The translations under genes were made by a program, and so were the position numbers. Under the pieces are notes generated by a model. That model was given only the letters and a program-made list of their open reading frames with translations. It was not told where the DNA came from and did not search any database. Positions 1 to 7,340 of a DNA stretch of 64,000 bases are shown piece by piece. This DNA comes from Aciduricibacillus chroicocephali. Its GTDB lineage: Bacteria > Bacillota > Bacilli > Bacillales > Amphibacillaceae. The stretch lies in the NCBI RefSeq assembly GCF_030762805.1, contig NZ_CP129113.1, positions 2,246,001-2,310,000 on the forward strand. Direction: 5' to 3'. Numbering within the stretch: the stretch's first letter is position 1; each line of letters opens with the position of its first letter.

Positions 1-164
1 AGCTTGATTGCGGCAATCATTGCTGACATGGAATCGAGGATTGTCTTATTGCCAAGATCGGAGACCCCTTCGAATTTCACTTTTTCCACACCTTCTACCG
101 CAGTCTTCAGTGATTTCACTTCGGCTTCAAAGCCATCTGGATTAAGAAATATCTCATTTGCCAA
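1..164 (-). CDS. Small helical protein, possibly T7SS-associated (partial, runs off left edge)
   Basis: The frame is open from a TTG at 164 to the window edge, 54 codons. The start was chosen because AAGGAGG lies nine bases upstream, and the TTG overlaps the stop of the preceding gene, which suggests translational coupling. The visible part starts with ANEIFLNPDGFEAEVKSLK and continues as an amphipathic, mostly helical stretch without cysteine or a membrane segment. This looks like the short helical proteins that accompany WXG100 and LXG proteins in type VII secretion loci, but no WxG motif is visible in this part. The T7SS link is an inference from the general appearance and from the T7SS island 2-23 kb away. 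The C-terminus is outside the window. Confidence 0.45.
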   Translation of the reverse strand, partial: MANEIFLNPDGFEAEVKSLKTAVEGVEKVKFEGVSDLGNKTILDSMSAMIAAIK

Positions 165-1278
165 CTGCCGCCGCCTCCTTCCGATATGCCAGATAGCCTT
201 CACGTACCTGGTAATTGCTTTTTTCTATCCAATCCTTAAACCTTTCATAATCCATTCCATTCAATTGCTCCAACCATTCATAGACATGAATATGCTGCAT
301 GTAGCACTGTCCAGCCCAAGTGACAAAGTTCATCGTCTTGAAACGAACTTGGGTCTCAAAGTTATTCAACAGACGCTTTTTAGCCTCTTCAAATGATTCT
401 TCCGTCAATGATTCCATTATTTCATATTTATATTTTTTCAAGCCTTTTTTATAAGTGATACTCGCATCAGCCAAATCGACATTGACTTGAGCATGCCCGT
501 TAAATTGAATTTCACCGAGCAATGCAAGAACCGCGTACTCCTTCGTCAAGTCCTCAAGGCTAGCCTTCCGTTCGAACCGGATACAGCCGCATTGCCAGTT
601 CCCCTTGGAAGTCTCTTCATATACTTCATCATCGGCAAAACGGACCTCTCGCGTATTGAATAGCTGCTCTGCATATCCCTTCTCCAGCTCTGGCAGCTTC
701 AGCTCTTGCAAAGCACCCTGTTCAACTTTCCCGTGGACGAAGAGAAACATATTAGCAGGATGGATGACATGATCCCGATATGTGCACATTTGGTCAAAAT
801 CCGCTCCCTGCAAGTCACGGACAAGCGATTCATAACGGTACAATGTATTCTGATGGGCGAACTCCATCATTCTGAAGTGACCTCTGAACGCAAGATCCTT
901 ATAACAATTCTTGAACCGTTTCATGCTCTCCCACTTTTCCGCTTCAAAGAAATCCCTGTCCGGAACACCTTGGAAAAGCAGATCAAGAACTTGCTGAACT
1001 TCAGAAGCACATGCATCTCCTGTCGTTTGCCATACGAGGCTCGTGCAGTGAACAGATGCCAACACTTCCACATCGGGGAATCCAGATTCCTTTAATAACC
1101 GCTTCACGCAATCGGCATACAACTTGGATGAGGCGGAACCGATTCTAATCCGCTCCTCCCCCTTCCCCATCCATTCCGACGCAAATCCGCCACCGATGGC
1201 GAGCGATACATAAGTCCGATTGGACAATTCCACATCATTTAACCAAATGTTCAAGCCATTCGCCTGCAATGCTTTCAT
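154..1278 (-). CDS. M16 (insulinase-fold) family protein without the zinc motif
   Basis: The protein is 374 aa with no signal peptide or membrane segment. Its layout recalls one M16 peptidase unit: a strand with a glycine-rich turn near residues 25-33 (VSLAIGGGF), a central region like the M16 linker, a strand MFLFVHGKVE near 180-190 that matches the usual 'nnm-lvvvGdv' strand, and a long C-terminal helical part. The catalytic HxxEH motif expected just after the first strand is absent: that place reads GKGEERIRIG. If the fold assignment holds, the protein is not a metallopeptidase. It may be a partner or scaffold, as inactive M16 halves often are. A TAAGGGG ribosome binding site precedes the ATG. 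It overlaps the next small gene by 11 bp, so the two are probably co-translated. Confidence 0.5.
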   Translation of the reverse strand: MKALQANGLNIWLNDVELSNRTYVSLAIGGGFASEWMGKGEERIRIGSASSKLYADCVKRLLKESGFPDVEVLASVHCTSLVWQTTGDACASEVQQVLDLLFQGVPDRDFFEAEKWESMKRFKNCYKDLAFRGHFRMMEFAHQNTLYRYESLVRDLQGADFDQMCTYRDHVIHPANMFLFVHGKVEQGALQELKLPELEKGYAEQLFNTREVRFADDEVYEETSKGNWQCGCIRFERKASLEDLTKEYAVLALLGEIQFNGHAQVNVDLADASITYKKGLKKYKYEIMESLTEESFEEAKKRLLNNFETQVRFKTMNFVTWAGQCYMQHIHVYEWLEQLNGMDYERFKDWIEKSNYQVREGYLAYRKEAAAVGK

Positions 1279-1431
1279 CCATAACGCCCCTTATCAAACA
1301 CGAGAACCGCGTTAATCAATTTATACTGAATATTCAAAAACTACTAAACAGAGAACGGCCGCCACTTCCCGATTGTGGCGTGACCGACCGCATATATTTC
1401 ATGGCAATATCAGGTCTATCATGATCGCCGA

Positions 1432-1821
1432 CTACTCTGCCAATAGTTCCTTTTCCTTCTTCGCCAGCAAAGTTTGTATGCCTGCAACGATGAACAGAAT
1501 ACCGACTAAAAAAATCACCGTAAAGAATCCGACAACAATCATAAACACACCTTGAAACGTAGAAGGATGAACCCTTACTTTCTTGCTTATATACAAACCA
1601 ATTATCCCGAAAGCAATTGGCAGCAAAAGAACAATCAGCAAGAATATGAAAGCCCCCGGCTCCGCTGCAAGCTCCCATAGGCGTCCTCTCGTTGTATAGT
1701 CATTCAACGTCACTTCTATCGGAGTGAACATGCTAATTAGCAGTATCATTCCGCCGAACACGATATACAGAATCCCAGCAATCTTTGATAACTTGCTGGC
1801 AAGTTTTGCGCTCCTACCCAT
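1432..1821 (-). CDS. Small integral membrane protein, function unknown
   Basis: The protein is 129 aa. Three hydrophobic segments are visible: about residues 15-33 (AGILYIVFGGMILLISMF), 57-76 and 90-116. The short soluble stretches are basic near the membrane, and the C-terminal tail KKEKELLAE is charged. I do not recognise a family with certainty; small DUF4064-like four-helix proteins look similar. It lies alone between the M16-like gene and a 560-bp spacer, with the same orientation as the T7SS island. It could be a membrane immunity protein of that island, but nothing in the sequence proves this. Confidence 0.6.
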   Translation of the reverse strand: MGRSAKLASKLSKIAGILYIVFGGMILLISMFTPIEVTLNDYTTRGRLWELAAEPGAFIFLLIVLLLPIAFGIIGLYISKKVRVHPSTFQGVFMIVVGFFTVIFLVGILFIVAGIQTLLAKKEKELLAE

Positions 1822-2143
1822 ATGCCTTCAATCCTTTCCAATGATTTTCATTAACTTAAAATTATAAGATCCAACCAAAATATTCATTTTCAAAATAAGC
1901 CTAAAAATTGCTATTCCAGTCCACAAACTACATTATTTCCCTATTATAATTTTAAACGCCACAAGCAAAATTGCAATGCTTCAAAAGCCACCCAACCTTT
2001 ATAAGACAATAGAATCAAACCCAGCCAAAACAACTGCTTTTTCACTGTTTTCACAATTAGCTGTATAGCATAATAGACCTTTTTAATGGAAGATTGAACA
2101 TGTATTGGAGAAAGAGCAAATAATTTGGACGGGAAATGAGTAA

Positions 2144-2186
2144 AGGCAATCCTGCTAAGTGAATTGCAGGATTGCCTAGTTTTTTG
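2144..2186 (+). terminator. Strong rightward terminator with no rightward gene before it
   Basis: A perfect 12-bp inverted repeat (AGGCAATCCTGC and its complement, 2144-2155 and 2166-2177) with a 10-base loop is followed by AGTTTTTT on the plus strand. The surrounding 1822-2382 spacer holds no convincing gene on either strand. It is AT-rich and contains only short open frames. The hairpin may end a short rightward RNA or mark the remains of a deleted gene. Confidence 0.65.
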
Positions 2187-2319
2187 AAGAACAATCAATA
2201 CTTCCATCTATAGTGCACCTCCTAGACTTTATAGATGTGCTTAGCCAAAGACTGCGAATTTCGATGAATATCAGTTCTTCAGCCCAGGAGATACAGCTCT
2301 TTTAAGTATTCTTTAAAAT

Positions 2320-2637
2320 CAGCATTGAGCCTTATATCCAGTCCTTCAATCAAGTTATAATAGATAATAAATATTGTGTTTTTTAAAACCTCATGAAAAT
2401 ATTTGGTATCATAAATGGAATGCTTATGATTATAATTGCGATTGAATAAACCAAATGTACCTTGAAGATCATGTCTTGATAAGGATAATACGAGTCATAT
2501 GCAATCACAATATGGACAAGGAAAAACAATAGAGCTTCTATAAAAATCCCCAGTAATAACACTAACGTTAAAGCACCTGGCGATTGGCGTCCTGTCAGTA
2601 AAGGTCCTCTTAAAGCTTCAAAATCTTCTTCTCTCAT
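2320..2637 (-). pseudogene. Truncated paralog of the downstream membrane protein
   Basis: The open frame encodes 84 aa starting MREEDFEALRGPLLTGRQ. It aligns closely with the first 84 residues of the 259-aa protein encoded at 2841-3620, which starts MLEKDYEVLRGPFLSGRQ. It has the same hydrophobic segments and a shared YPY(Q/K)D motif. After the stop, the same frame still reads KTQYLLS where the intact paralog has KIQYALS, and then meets a second stop. The gene has therefore been cut by nonsense mutations and is a decaying duplicate, or at best encodes a one- or two-helix fragment. Its neighbour and the tail at 3729 show that this family was present in at least three copies. Confidence 0.7.
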
Positions 2638-2840
2638 TCTCTCACCTGTACCTTAAAAACTAAATGGTATTTGAAAAGATTATTGTAAGGGGGAAAGAGT
2701 ACCCCGACATTTATCCTATCTATGTCAAATACACTGAAAATCCCTTGCTCACTCATTTTTTCAAGTAAATATTCATTTTTTTAATGTAAGTACTCTTTCT
2801 TCTTCATATTCATCTGCTCTCTTGCTTTAACTTTGCTATT

Positions 2841-3620
2841 TTATACTTTTACCTTCTTCTTCCTTTTCCCATATTTCTCGTCAAAACCGATCGGATACAA
2901 CTCGCCTCTCCGGTCGAAGCTAAAACTGGAAAAACGAGATTTGCAATAGAGGATGACGAGTTGTTCGGGTAATATGAACACAGTTACATAAGCAATGACA
3001 ATTGCCAGCGATGCAATCATCAAGCTGTTCAAATCACTTGAAGAATTCCGCAAAACATATTGCATTATAAAAACGATCTCCGTTCCGCCAACAATGGCAA
3101 TTCCCTTGAACGATGTCCCTTCTAAACGGCTTCTGACATAATCTCTATCGCTTCCTTTTCTATACTTCCCTGCCTTCAATAGAAAGTAGAAACGGATACA
3201 TACAGCAACAAATATCATAAGCCCTATCCCGATCGATAACCACATGATCCATCTCAGTTCTTCTATGGAAATTCCCATTCCCCCAACCAAAAACAAAAAG
3301 ATTAAGTATGGCGTGATGCAAAATAAATTTTGTGTAACAGCTATACTCAGCGCATATTGTATTTTTTGAAACTTGAGATGAACTTTTGAAAAAACCATCA
3401 AGACAGACATTCCCATAATTGCAGCTGTAATGATAAAATGCAACTTAAATAGTGCGTCTTTATAGGGATATATTGTCTCGTCTGCGGCAACAACATAAAC
3501 ACAGAACAGCATTAATACCTGTAGCGGAATCGCCAACAACATGGTTCCAGCCAACCCATCTGGACGTTGGCGCCCTGAAAGAAAGGGGCCTCTCAGAACT
3601 TCGTAATCTTTTTCCAGCAT
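2841..3620 (-). CDS. Multi-pass membrane protein of the RGP-GRQ paralog group, unknown function
   Basis: The protein is 259 aa with about six hydrophobic segments (near 24-46, 57-78, 90-112, 120-140, 172-190 and 200-222). The N-terminal cytosolic motif is LRGPFLSGRQ, and the C-terminus is very basic (YGKRKKKVKV). I do not recognise the family. It is flanked by a truncated paralog on one side and the basic tail of a third copy on the other, all at the worn end of a toxin-immunity array. Repeated membrane proteins in such arrays are often immunity proteins against membrane-acting toxins, which is a plausible but unproven role. The start ATG at 3620 is preceded by a purine stretch (GGAGGTG). Confidence 0.6.
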   Translation of the reverse strand: MLEKDYEVLRGPFLSGRQRPDGLAGTMLLAIPLQVLMLFCVYVVAADETIYPYKDALFKLHFIITAAIMGMSVLMVFSKVHLKFQKIQYALSIAVTQNLFCITPYLIFLFLVGGMGISIEELRWIMWLSIGIGLMIFVAVCIRFYFLLKAGKYRKGSDRDYVRSRLEGTSFKGIAIVGGTEIVFIMQYVLRNSSSDLNSLMIASLAIVIAYVTVFILPEQLVILYCKSRFSSFSFDRRGELYPIGFDEKYGKRKKKVKV

Positions 3621-3728
3621 CTTTACACCTCCATCTTCTCGAAGCTATGTCGTTTCATAAGTGATGACATCATCAAAAATGAGTGAACGTATTTCAATAC
3701 TCATCTGTTTTTTCTTTCAATTGCTACT

Positions 3729-3956
3729 TTATGCCTTTACCTTCTTCTTCCTTTCCCCCGGTTCCCCCTTATCTGACAGTGTAACCATTGCTTGAAAAAT
3801 CCGCTGCCTGCAAAGCTTCAAATTCAGTTTTAATCTGATTACCATAGAAGTTCTCACCAGCAAGCAGGTCGTCGAGCGAAACAGAATCCTTTTTAACCGT
3901 CTTCTGTCCGAACCCAATAAAAAATCCTGTTTTAAAAATTCAAGCAGGACTGTCAA
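3729..3956 (-). pseudogene. Chimeric remnant: membrane-protein tail joined to an LXG gene fragment
   Basis: This 75-codon frame is not a real gene. Its last codons, ERKKKVKA and the bases after the stop, match the end of the 259-aa membrane protein at 2841 (GKRKKKVKV), so they are the 3' end of a third paralog. The middle (3805-3906) is a copy of 102 bp from inside the LXG toxin gene (10290-10391), read here in a different frame from the toxin. The LXG frame through the patch is closed by stops on both sides. The segment is best explained as recombination debris from the array. Confidence 0.75.
3805..3906 (-). repeat. 102-bp direct copy of an internal LXG toxin segment (other copy 10290-10391)
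   Basis: By eye the two copies are identical over the whole 102 bp, and both flanks are unrelated. In the toxin this segment encodes the part of the LXG domain around DSVSLDDLLAGENFYGNQ. The very high identity says the copy is recent, or kept alike by gene conversion. The direction is the same as the intact gene 6.5 kb away, so recombination between copies would delete everything in between. Confidence 0.9.
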
Positions 3957-3988
3957 ATGCTTTTTTATAATTACTATACTTAATCAAG

Positions 3989-4250
3989 TCAAAAAGCAAA
4001 ATCAATTATGTAACATATCAAGGAATACGGTAAAATTATCCACAATGTAGAATACATTTTCTCTCGCTCTTCAGCCTCTTCCTCTGTTAATCCCTCATCT
4101 TGTATTAATGCTTCTTTTTCCCAAACGTTTTCATGCTCCCCAAAACGACAATTAAATTGTCTTCATGCCCTTTATAGTCAAAGCATACTAATTTCCTGCG
4201 GGGCCAAATGCAAAAGGTATTTATACCTTTAAGGAGTCTATCTTTATCAT
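3989..4250 (-). pseudogene. Decayed SMI1/KNR4 (SUKH)-like immunity gene
   Basis: No single frame is open, but leftward translation across frames gives the typical C-terminal half of a SUKH immunity protein: IPFAFGPAGN in one frame, VCFDYKGHEDNLIVV in the next, then FGEHENVWEKEALIQDEGL and an acidic helix in a third, ending at the stop at 3989-3991. SUKH proteins have exactly this order (a 'pfa-d-gGn' turn, a CFDY strand, an 'iv-w-hE' strand, then a C-terminal helix). At least two frameshifts and a stop separate the parts, and the N-terminal half is not found. Confidence 0.65.
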
Positions 4251-4310
4251 AAAATAATATGGTGGTAAATTTTTTTTCTCTTTATCTACTTGAAATAGTT
4301 AAAACGCGAT

Positions 4311-4348
4311 AAAGCACTTGTTGCCTTTAGTTGACAATCAAGTGCTTT
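4311..4348 (-). repeat. Array hairpin copy 1 (AAAGCACTTG inverted repeat)
   Basis: Arms AAAGCACTTG and CAAGTGCTTT flank an 18-base loop. The same arms and almost the same loop occur at 6298-6334 and 8298-8334. This copy lacks the U-tract that the other two have, so it is probably a weakened terminator after the Syd-like immunity gene. The stretch 4349-4560 between it and that gene is AT-rich and holds no gene. Confidence 0.8.
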
Positions 4349-4560
4349 AAGTTCATATGTTTTTTAGTAGCATAAATTTTGTAGGTCTTAACTTGATTTC
4401 ATATTAAATCTTTCTATAAAAAACAGCAGTCCCATTGTATCTACTCGGCTACACTTTATATCAGGTATTTTTTCATATAAATGTTCTTAGTATATTATTT
4501 TTGTAACTTTAAATTAGCAATTAACTCATCTAAACTATCCGAAATCTCTTCAAACGAACC

Positions 4561-5022
4561 TCATTCAAAATCCTCCAATTCAACCTTACCACTTATATTA
4601 TCTAAAACAACTATCAAACCGTTCCCCTCTACGCCTATTGGAGTCTTATCAACCTTATTATGATTGTTTTTATACCCTTCTAAATTACTTTCGAAGGATT
4701 CCAATTCAATATTTGGTAATACAGGTTCTAGCCTAATATAATGATTACCTATAAATCCATCTAAATCAGCAAACCAATAAGAATTAATATAATCAACAAT
4801 TGAAGTGTGCAGTTTAATCTCAAATCTTTTCTCAATCTTCGTTAAATCATTCTTATTATTTTTTTCAATAGGTTTCCATGAAATTTCTTCTTCATCATCC
4901 ATTTCACCTTGATATATGAATGCATCAACTTCTTCGTTATATGGCGTTTTAAATAAAAAATCTAACCCTTTATCAAAATATTCTTTTCTTAAATTAAAAT
5001 ATTTGCTCATGGCATCCTTCAT
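4561..5022 (-). CDS. Syd-like immunity protein (SUKH superfamily)
   Basis: The protein is about 153 aa from the ATG at 5022. A GTG at 5037 and an ATG at 5010 with a better-placed AAGGA are alternatives. It is soluble and acidic. The central pattern LTKIEKRFEIKLHTSIVDYI, then YWFADLDGFIG, a strand with LEPVLPN, and FESNLEGY, follows the Syd (SecY-interacting protein) fold, in which the corresponding parts read like Y-s-DmdA, LLQVWNE and F-RLQENLIGHL. Syd-like proteins serve as immunity proteins in many polymorphic toxin loci. It begins about 20 bases after the frameshifted toxin tip at 5040-5515, the normal spacing of a toxin-immunity pair, so it presumably neutralises that toxin or its intact relatives. 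Confidence 0.7.
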   Translation of the reverse strand: MKDAMSKYFNLRKEYFDKGLDFLFKTPYNEEVDAFIYQGEMDDEEEISWKPIEKNNKNDLTKIEKRFEIKLHTSIVDYINSYWFADLDGFIGNHYIRLEPVLPNIELESFESNLEGYKNNHNKVDKTPIGVEGNGLIVVLDNISGKVELEDFE

Positions 5023-5039
5023 TACCAAAATAATCACCC

Positions 5040-5515
5040 TTACTTTTCTAAGAATTTTTCTAATAGTTCAGCATATTTTTTGTCATTTCCCCAAACTCCT
5101 GCGCTTTTCTCAGCATTATGAATCCCTCCTAAACCTGGATGTAGCTGTTTTTTTGCCCTTTACCAACATAGGGCATCTCAACAGTTAACCGAGGATCCGC
5201 AGTATACTTAGCCTCTAGCTTACCTAAATCAGCACCACGATATGTTCTAATAGGATCATTAATATCACCTATATTCTTAACCGTTTCACCCGTACCCTTA
5301 GTCCCCAAATTCACATCAAACTTGCTAAGGATATCCTGAACCTTGTTCTCCACAATCCGCTGATTCTCTACAGTCTCTTTTAACACTACGCCTTCAGGAG
5401 TTGAGGGCATGAGACTTGGACTGAGATTTCGGATATTGGTTATGCCCTGGTCGATTACTTTGCTGGCTGCAACTGCACTATTTGCAACTTCTCCTTAAGT
5501 ACCCAAGTCTTGTTA
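5040..5515 (-). pseudogene. Orphan LXG toxin tip with a frameshift in an A7 run
   Basis: The upstream part is a diverged copy of the shared LXG linker (MPSTPEGVVLKETVENQ, then KFDVNLGTKGT). It is followed by a unique domain beginning GETVKNIGDINDPIRTYRG and containing LEAKYTADPRLTVEMPYVG. The frame then reaches GKGQK in seven A residues (T7 at 5148-5154 on the plus strand) and soon hits a stop. Adding one base there gives a fluent continuation, GQKKQLHPGLGGIHNAEKSA, then VWGNDKKYAELLEKFLEK with a stop at 5040-5042, just before the Syd-like gene. A second frame break lies in the linker near 5485-5500. There is no LXG domain upstream. The toxin fold is not recognised. Confidence 0.75.
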
Positions 5516-5548
5516 ACCGTACTATTCAAAAGAGATGATGTATTAAAA

Positions 5549-5581
5549 AGACCCCATGATGGATGTAACATCATGAGGTCT
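5549..5581 (-). terminator. Leftward terminator after the GAD-like immunity gene
   Basis: Leftward reading gives AGACCTCATGATG, a 7-base loop, CATCATGGGGTCT and then TTTTT. It closes the transcription unit of the gene ending at 5656 and separates it from the orphan toxin tip that begins near 5515. Confidence 0.8.
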
Positions 5582-5655
5582 CTATTTCACGCAAGCTATT
5601 ACATACAAGGAATTACCTGATCATGTGATGCAATCAATTTATTTGAAAATCAATC

Positions 5656-6198
5656 TTATTCAACGGGTCCCATAAATTCAGTAATAAGAAGAATATGTTC
5701 CTTCAGTTTAACTTTTTTTAGATTCTCTACTTTTTCTGCTCCACCTAAACCTAATAGAGGTGTATAGCCAAAACACTCATCATAATCCAACTCACTATAT
5801 TGTTTAAGGGCTTCGGGATATGGTTGCCAAGACAAATCTTCATCTTTGAATTCCAAATCGTTAATATTTTGAAAGAAAAATTCAAATGTAAACATAATTG
5901 TCTTTACCACACCATACCTGTAATTAAGTAGTCTAACATATCCATCTGAACAAATAACCAGATCACCCATACCTGTAGCAAACAACACAACTGAATCCTT
6001 GTATCTTTGACTACTCATTCCCAAAATCTCTTTAAAATCCTCTGGATTTACACTTTTAAAATACCCTTGCATAAACGTACCAAATCCATAGTTACACCAT
6101 AAATCTATAATTTCATTTGGTACCAGCTGCCTATATTTTTCAATGATTTCACTCGGTACTTTATTATACAATTTGAAATCTGTTAAGCATTTTTCCAT
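5656..6198 (-). CDS. GAD-like / DUF1851 (Tdi1-type) immunity protein
   Basis: The protein is 180 aa and soluble. It shows the order of the GAD-like plus DUF1851 family: PSEIIEKYRQLVPNEIIDLW near residues 15-34, the signature YGFGTFMQGYFKSVNP next to it, a strand pair VVLFATGMGDLVIC, then a YRYG turn and a C-terminal region. Members of this family are immunity proteins of contact-dependent toxins (Tdi1 in T6SS loci). A clear GGGAGGAG site precedes the ATG. It stands alone between two terminators with no toxin tip beside it. It is therefore an orphan immunity gene, useful to a cell that meets toxins from relatives. Confidence 0.72.
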   Translation of the reverse strand: MEKCLTDFKLYNKVPSEIIEKYRQLVPNEIIDLWCNYGFGTFMQGYFKSVNPEDFKEILGMSSQRYKDSVVLFATGMGDLVICSDGYVRLLNYRYGVVKTIMFTFEFFFQNINDLEFKDEDLSWQPYPEALKQYSELDYDECFGYTPLLGLGGAEKVENLKKVKLKEHILLITEFMGPVE

Positions 6199-6297
6199 TT
6201 AAACTCCTCCCACTAATGTGTTAATTTTATATTCAAATAAGTATTTTTCAGTTGTTCTGATGTCATACTTTTTGCTAATTCCTCGCTAAAAGTAAAA

Positions 6298-6334
6298 AAA
6301 GCACTTGTTGCCATAATAGACAAATAAGTGCTTT
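6298..6334 (-). terminator. Array hairpin copy 2, leftward terminator after the Imm47-like gene
   Basis: Arms AAAGCACTTA and CAAGTGCTTT are followed in leftward direction by seven T residues. This is the second of three related hairpins (4311, 6298, 8298). The spacer 6335-6523 upstream of it has no gene but resembles the spacers beside the other copies, for example in TATTTTCAAACA near 6462 and TATATTCAAACA near 8540. The 6199-6297 stretch is plain AT-rich leader for the GAD-like gene. Confidence 0.8.
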
Positions 6335-6523
6335 GGTTAAATATATATGTCATGTAATTATCTTTACCGCCGAGTAAGATGTTATATTGTCTAAGCTCGT
6401 ACTTTATTTTCTATTCTAGCATTGTATAATACTTCCTGATGGTTCAACCCTCATGAAGTATGTATTTTCAAACAACCTTCTTCCTAACCACTTCATATAT
6501 GCTTTATTTTTCATATGTTATAG

Positions 6524-7336
6524 TTAAAGCTTACATCCGTAAAAGTATTTTTGTCCCTTCTCCCAGTTTTCAGTTGAAAGCTTGTTTATATAGTTAATAA
6601 AATCTTTATAATTACTTGGACTAATAATAGTGTTGTAGTCAGCAGGTACTTCTTCACCAGTCCAAATTGATAATAAAGATGGTATTAATTCCATTTTTAA
6701 TGGCTCCTCTTTATTTGCAGCAAGCATAACACGCTGTATCAACTTTTTGGCTAAGTCTCCAGGAAAAGCTAAGTTCTGTTGAAAATAATAACTATTTGTA
6801 TCGTTTTCCTTACAAAACTTAAGATAAAATTCTCCAATTTCATCTATAGTAGCATCTTCCCCGATTTCTTCTTCAAAATTAATAAAAGAATCAATAGAGT
6901 CTCTTATAATAGTAGCTGTATCACTAACTTCCTCCCACTCTTCAAGTAAAGCCAATAAATATGGAATTACCTCAAGCGAAAGCGAGGTGATAGCTGCTGA
7001 TGCAAAGGTGTCTACTATTTCTTCAGTTCCCTCACTAAGAAAACGGAGATTATTTGAATCCCTTAAGTCTTCATGTGTTGCGATAGATAAAAATACCCTA
7101 ATACATAAATTCAGGACTGCTTCATCTTTAGTCTGATTCATTAATTGAACTAATAATGTTTTTTGAGAAAAATCTCCCGCTTTAAATAGTTCTATTACAT
7201 TAAATAAAACTTCAGTTTCTGTTAAAGACTTTAAAATCTTTTCTTTTATTTCTGACTTCGCTAAATTTGTTTTTTCTCCAAACCATATACTATTCATAAG
7301 ATTTCCTGTTTCCCCCACAAGTGCACCTACTTTCAT
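6524..7336 (-). CDS. Imm47-like immunity protein (helical repeat)
   Basis: The protein is 270 aa, acidic, with no membrane segment. The N-terminal motif NSIWFGEKTN and the following helical pairs (TETEVLFNVIELFKAGDFSQ, LVQLMNQTKDEAVLNLCIRV) resemble immunity-47 family proteins, which are all-helical and HEAT-like. The start at 7336 lies 4 bp after the toxin stop. An internal ATG at 7297 (MNSIWFG) preceded by AGGAAA would give the length more usual for the family. It directly follows the orphan GHH/HNH-like toxin tip and is its likely antidote. The family name is from memory of the pattern, not from a search. Confidence 0.68.
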   Translation of the reverse strand: MKVGALVGETGNLMNSIWFGEKTNLAKSEIKEKILKSLTETEVLFNVIELFKAGDFSQKTLLVQLMNQTKDEAVLNLCIRVFLSIATHEDLRDSNNLRFLSEGTEEIVDTFASAAITSLSLEVIPYLLALLEEWEEVSDTATIIRDSIDSFINFEEEIGEDATIDEIGEFYLKFCKENDTNSYYFQQNLAFPGDLAKKLIQRVMLAANKEEPLKMELIPSLLSIWTGEEVPADYNTIISPSNYKDFINYINKLSTENWEKGQKYFYGCKL

Positions 7337-7340
7337 TTAA

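Noticed and set aside
4-396. Rightward 130-codon open frame at the left edge
   Set aside because: It lies antisense over the M16-like gene and the small gene before it, has no ribosome binding site, and has no protein-like pattern.
1944-2207. Leftward 87-codon frame in the 1822-2382 spacer
   Set aside because: It runs through a perfect rightward terminator hairpin, has no start signal, and its composition is not protein-like.
5148-5154. Programmed frameshift in the A7 run of the orphan toxin tip
   Set aside because: There is no upstream secretion domain, a second frame break exists in the linker, and no stimulatory structure is evident; simple decay is the better reading.
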